Shown: in pieces, positions 6,037 through 6,994 of the stretch | How positions within the stretch are numbered: position 1 is the stretch's first letter | Layout of the letters: every line of letters begins with the position of its first letter | NCBI GenBank assembly: GCA_013214885.1 | Contig: JABSRS010000051.1 | Location: 1-6,994 of the forward strand | Reading direction: 5' to 3' | DNA: 6,994 bases | Source: Gammaproteobacteria bacterium | GTDB taxonomy: Bacteria; Pseudomonadota; Gammaproteobacteria; Enterobacterales; Psychrobiaceae | Position numbers and translations under genes: made by a program | The notes under the pieces: generated by a model | The model's database searches: none | What the model was told of the DNA's origin: nothing | What the model saw: the letters and a program-made list of their open reading frames with translations, nothing else

Positions 6037-6994
6037 CTAGAACTTGTAGCTTAGACGGGCGTAAACAAAGCGACCATCGATGGTGTAAGCTGAGAAACCT
6101 GAGTATGGAAAAATCTGGTTAAAGTCAGATTGTCCGATATTGCTGATGGTATCTTGCGGGTATTGATCAAACAGGTTATTGGCACCAACAGAAACATTTA
6201 GGCCATCGCTTAGCTGATAGTTGATGTCTAAGTCAGTAATCCATTTCGCTGCTAACCACTCATGCTTAGCAACGGTGCTTGATGCATCGAGTACTTCGCC
6301 GTAACGAGTTGCTCTTAGCGTGATTTTAATATCGTCTAGTTTCCAGTTAGCCGCCAAGTTGTACTTGTCTTTTGGGGTACCTTTTTCAAAACGGGCAATT
6401 TCACGTGACGCAAATACTTTGTAATCATCGCCTAATGAATCTAGCTCGCTTGGGTTAGCTTTAATCCCAGTGACTTCGGTATCATTAAAGTTTACCGCTG
6501 CACTTAAACGTAACTCGCCGTAGTTCGCTAAGTCATAATCGTAGGTTGCAACAATATCGATACCTTTAGTGGTGGTATTAATAGCATTGGTAAAGTAACG
6601 GGCTTTTTGAACGTTTAGTTCGCCAGCTGCTTGTAAGATTGACACGACCGCTGGGCCTTTTAAGTTTTCAGATAATACGATACGGTCATCAATGGTAATC
6701 TTGTAGGCATCAACGGTTAGATTGAAGTTGTCTAACTCGTAAACAAAACCTAGTGTTGCATTAACCGACTCTTCAGCTGCTAATGGCTTGGCACCTAGTG
6801 CTTGGGCGGCAGCGTGATCTACTGGGAAAATACCGATTTCACTTGGCACGCCTTTTTCAAACTCAGTGGTCACTGATTTATAGCTGCTTTGGGCTAACGA
6901 CGGCGCTCTAAAGCCAGTGCTAATTGCACCGCGAATCGCAAACTCATCGCTAAGGGCGAAACGCGCTGCTAGCTTGCTGGTTAATGTCGTGCCA
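6037..6994 (-). CDS. TonB-dependent outer-membrane receptor, C-terminal part (runs off the right edge)
   Basis: The C-terminal 318 residues are visible. The frame stays open from the TAG at 6037-6039 to the window's right edge, so the GTG at 6871-6873 is an internal valine and not the start. The sequence shows alternating amphipathic beta strands with polar loops. It contains AIRGAISTGFRAPSLAQ, the barrel motif common to TonB-dependent receptors, then GLNVSVGANNLFDQYP near the end and a final strand ending in aromatic F (ARLSYKF), the signal for BAM-mediated assembly. The plug domain, TonB box and signal peptide lie outside the window. Such receptors take up iron siderophores, cobalamin or oligosaccharides using the proton motive force; the ligand cannot be told from this half. 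The portion seen is intact. Confidence 0.9.
   Translation of the reverse strand, partial: GTTLTSKLAARFALSDEFAIRGAISTGFRAPSLAQSSYKSVTTEFEKGVPSEIGIFPVDHAAAQALGAKPLAAEESVNATLGFVYELDNFNLTVDAYKITIDDRIVLSENLKGPAVVSILQAAGELNVQKARYFTNAINTTTKGIDIVATYDYDLANYGELRLSAAVNFNDTEVTGIKANPSELDSLGDDYKVFASREIARFEKGTPKDKYNLAANWKLDDIKITLRATRYGEVLDASSTVAKHEWLAAKWITDLDINYQLSDGLNVSVGANNLFDQYPQDTISNIGQSDFNQIFPYSGFSAYTIDGRFVYARLSYKF

Noticed and set aside
6871..6873. GTG as the start of the TonB-dependent receptor
   Set aside because: The frame upstream stays open to the window edge and encodes further conserved barrel sequence (STGFRAPSLAQ). The GTG is therefore an internal valine.
1..6994. CRISPR array, transposase, integrase or phage genes
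   Set aside because: I found no regularly spaced repeats and no recognisable mobile-element protein on either strand. The gene damage seen is by small indels, a nonsense codon and one apparent deletion.

Overview
The window looks like chromosomal DNA of a marine-type gammaproteobacterium. RsgA, Psd and Orn read as close relatives of their enterobacterial counterparts, but the base composition is moderate to AT-leaning. The order tRNA-Gly, orn, divergent rsgA, psd matches the conserved gammaproteobacterial block known from E. coli. My best guess is Alteromonadales (Colwellia, Thalassotalea or Shewanella relatives). That placement is inference from gene order and protein style, not a search.

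Positions 1-3698 are a compact, intact housekeeping block. A tRNA-Gly(GCC) with a good stable-RNA promoter and orn (oligoribonuclease) lie on the minus strand. Divergently on the plus strand runs a tight operon: rsgA (ribosome-assembly GTPase), psd (phosphatidylserine decarboxylase) and a ten-helix EamA/DMT transporter. All three plus-strand genes use non-ATG starts (TTG, GTG, TTG).

Positions 3777-5787 are a decaying accessory region. On the minus strand, in transcription order, it holds three items. First is the C-terminal third of a ketoacyl-ACP synthase III-like gene, cut at its 5' end and frameshifted near its 3' end. Second is a small, apparently intact gene with a helix-turn-helix-like C terminus. 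Third is a BtrH-like (butirosin H N-terminal/DUF4872-type) gene carrying a stop at codon 5 and a frameshift near its 3' end. The small gene and the BtrH-like gene are joined by an ATGA overlap, so the three were probably one operon for an acyl-ACP-dependent lipid or natural-product pathway. The truncated synthase abuts, head to head, a plus-strand fragment holding the C-terminal part of a MipA/OmpV-family outer-membrane protein. Both genes lost their 5' ends at the same point (about 5505-5521), which looks like a deletion scar.

Positions 5788-6036 are non-coding and hold three strong inverted repeats, possibly a dispersed palindromic element plus terminators. From 6037 to the right edge is the C-terminal beta-barrel part of a minus-strand TonB-dependent receptor that continues outside the window.

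The unusual content is the eroded ketosynthase / HTH-like / BtrH-like operon and the head-to-head double truncation. I see no CRISPR array, transposase or phage gene.
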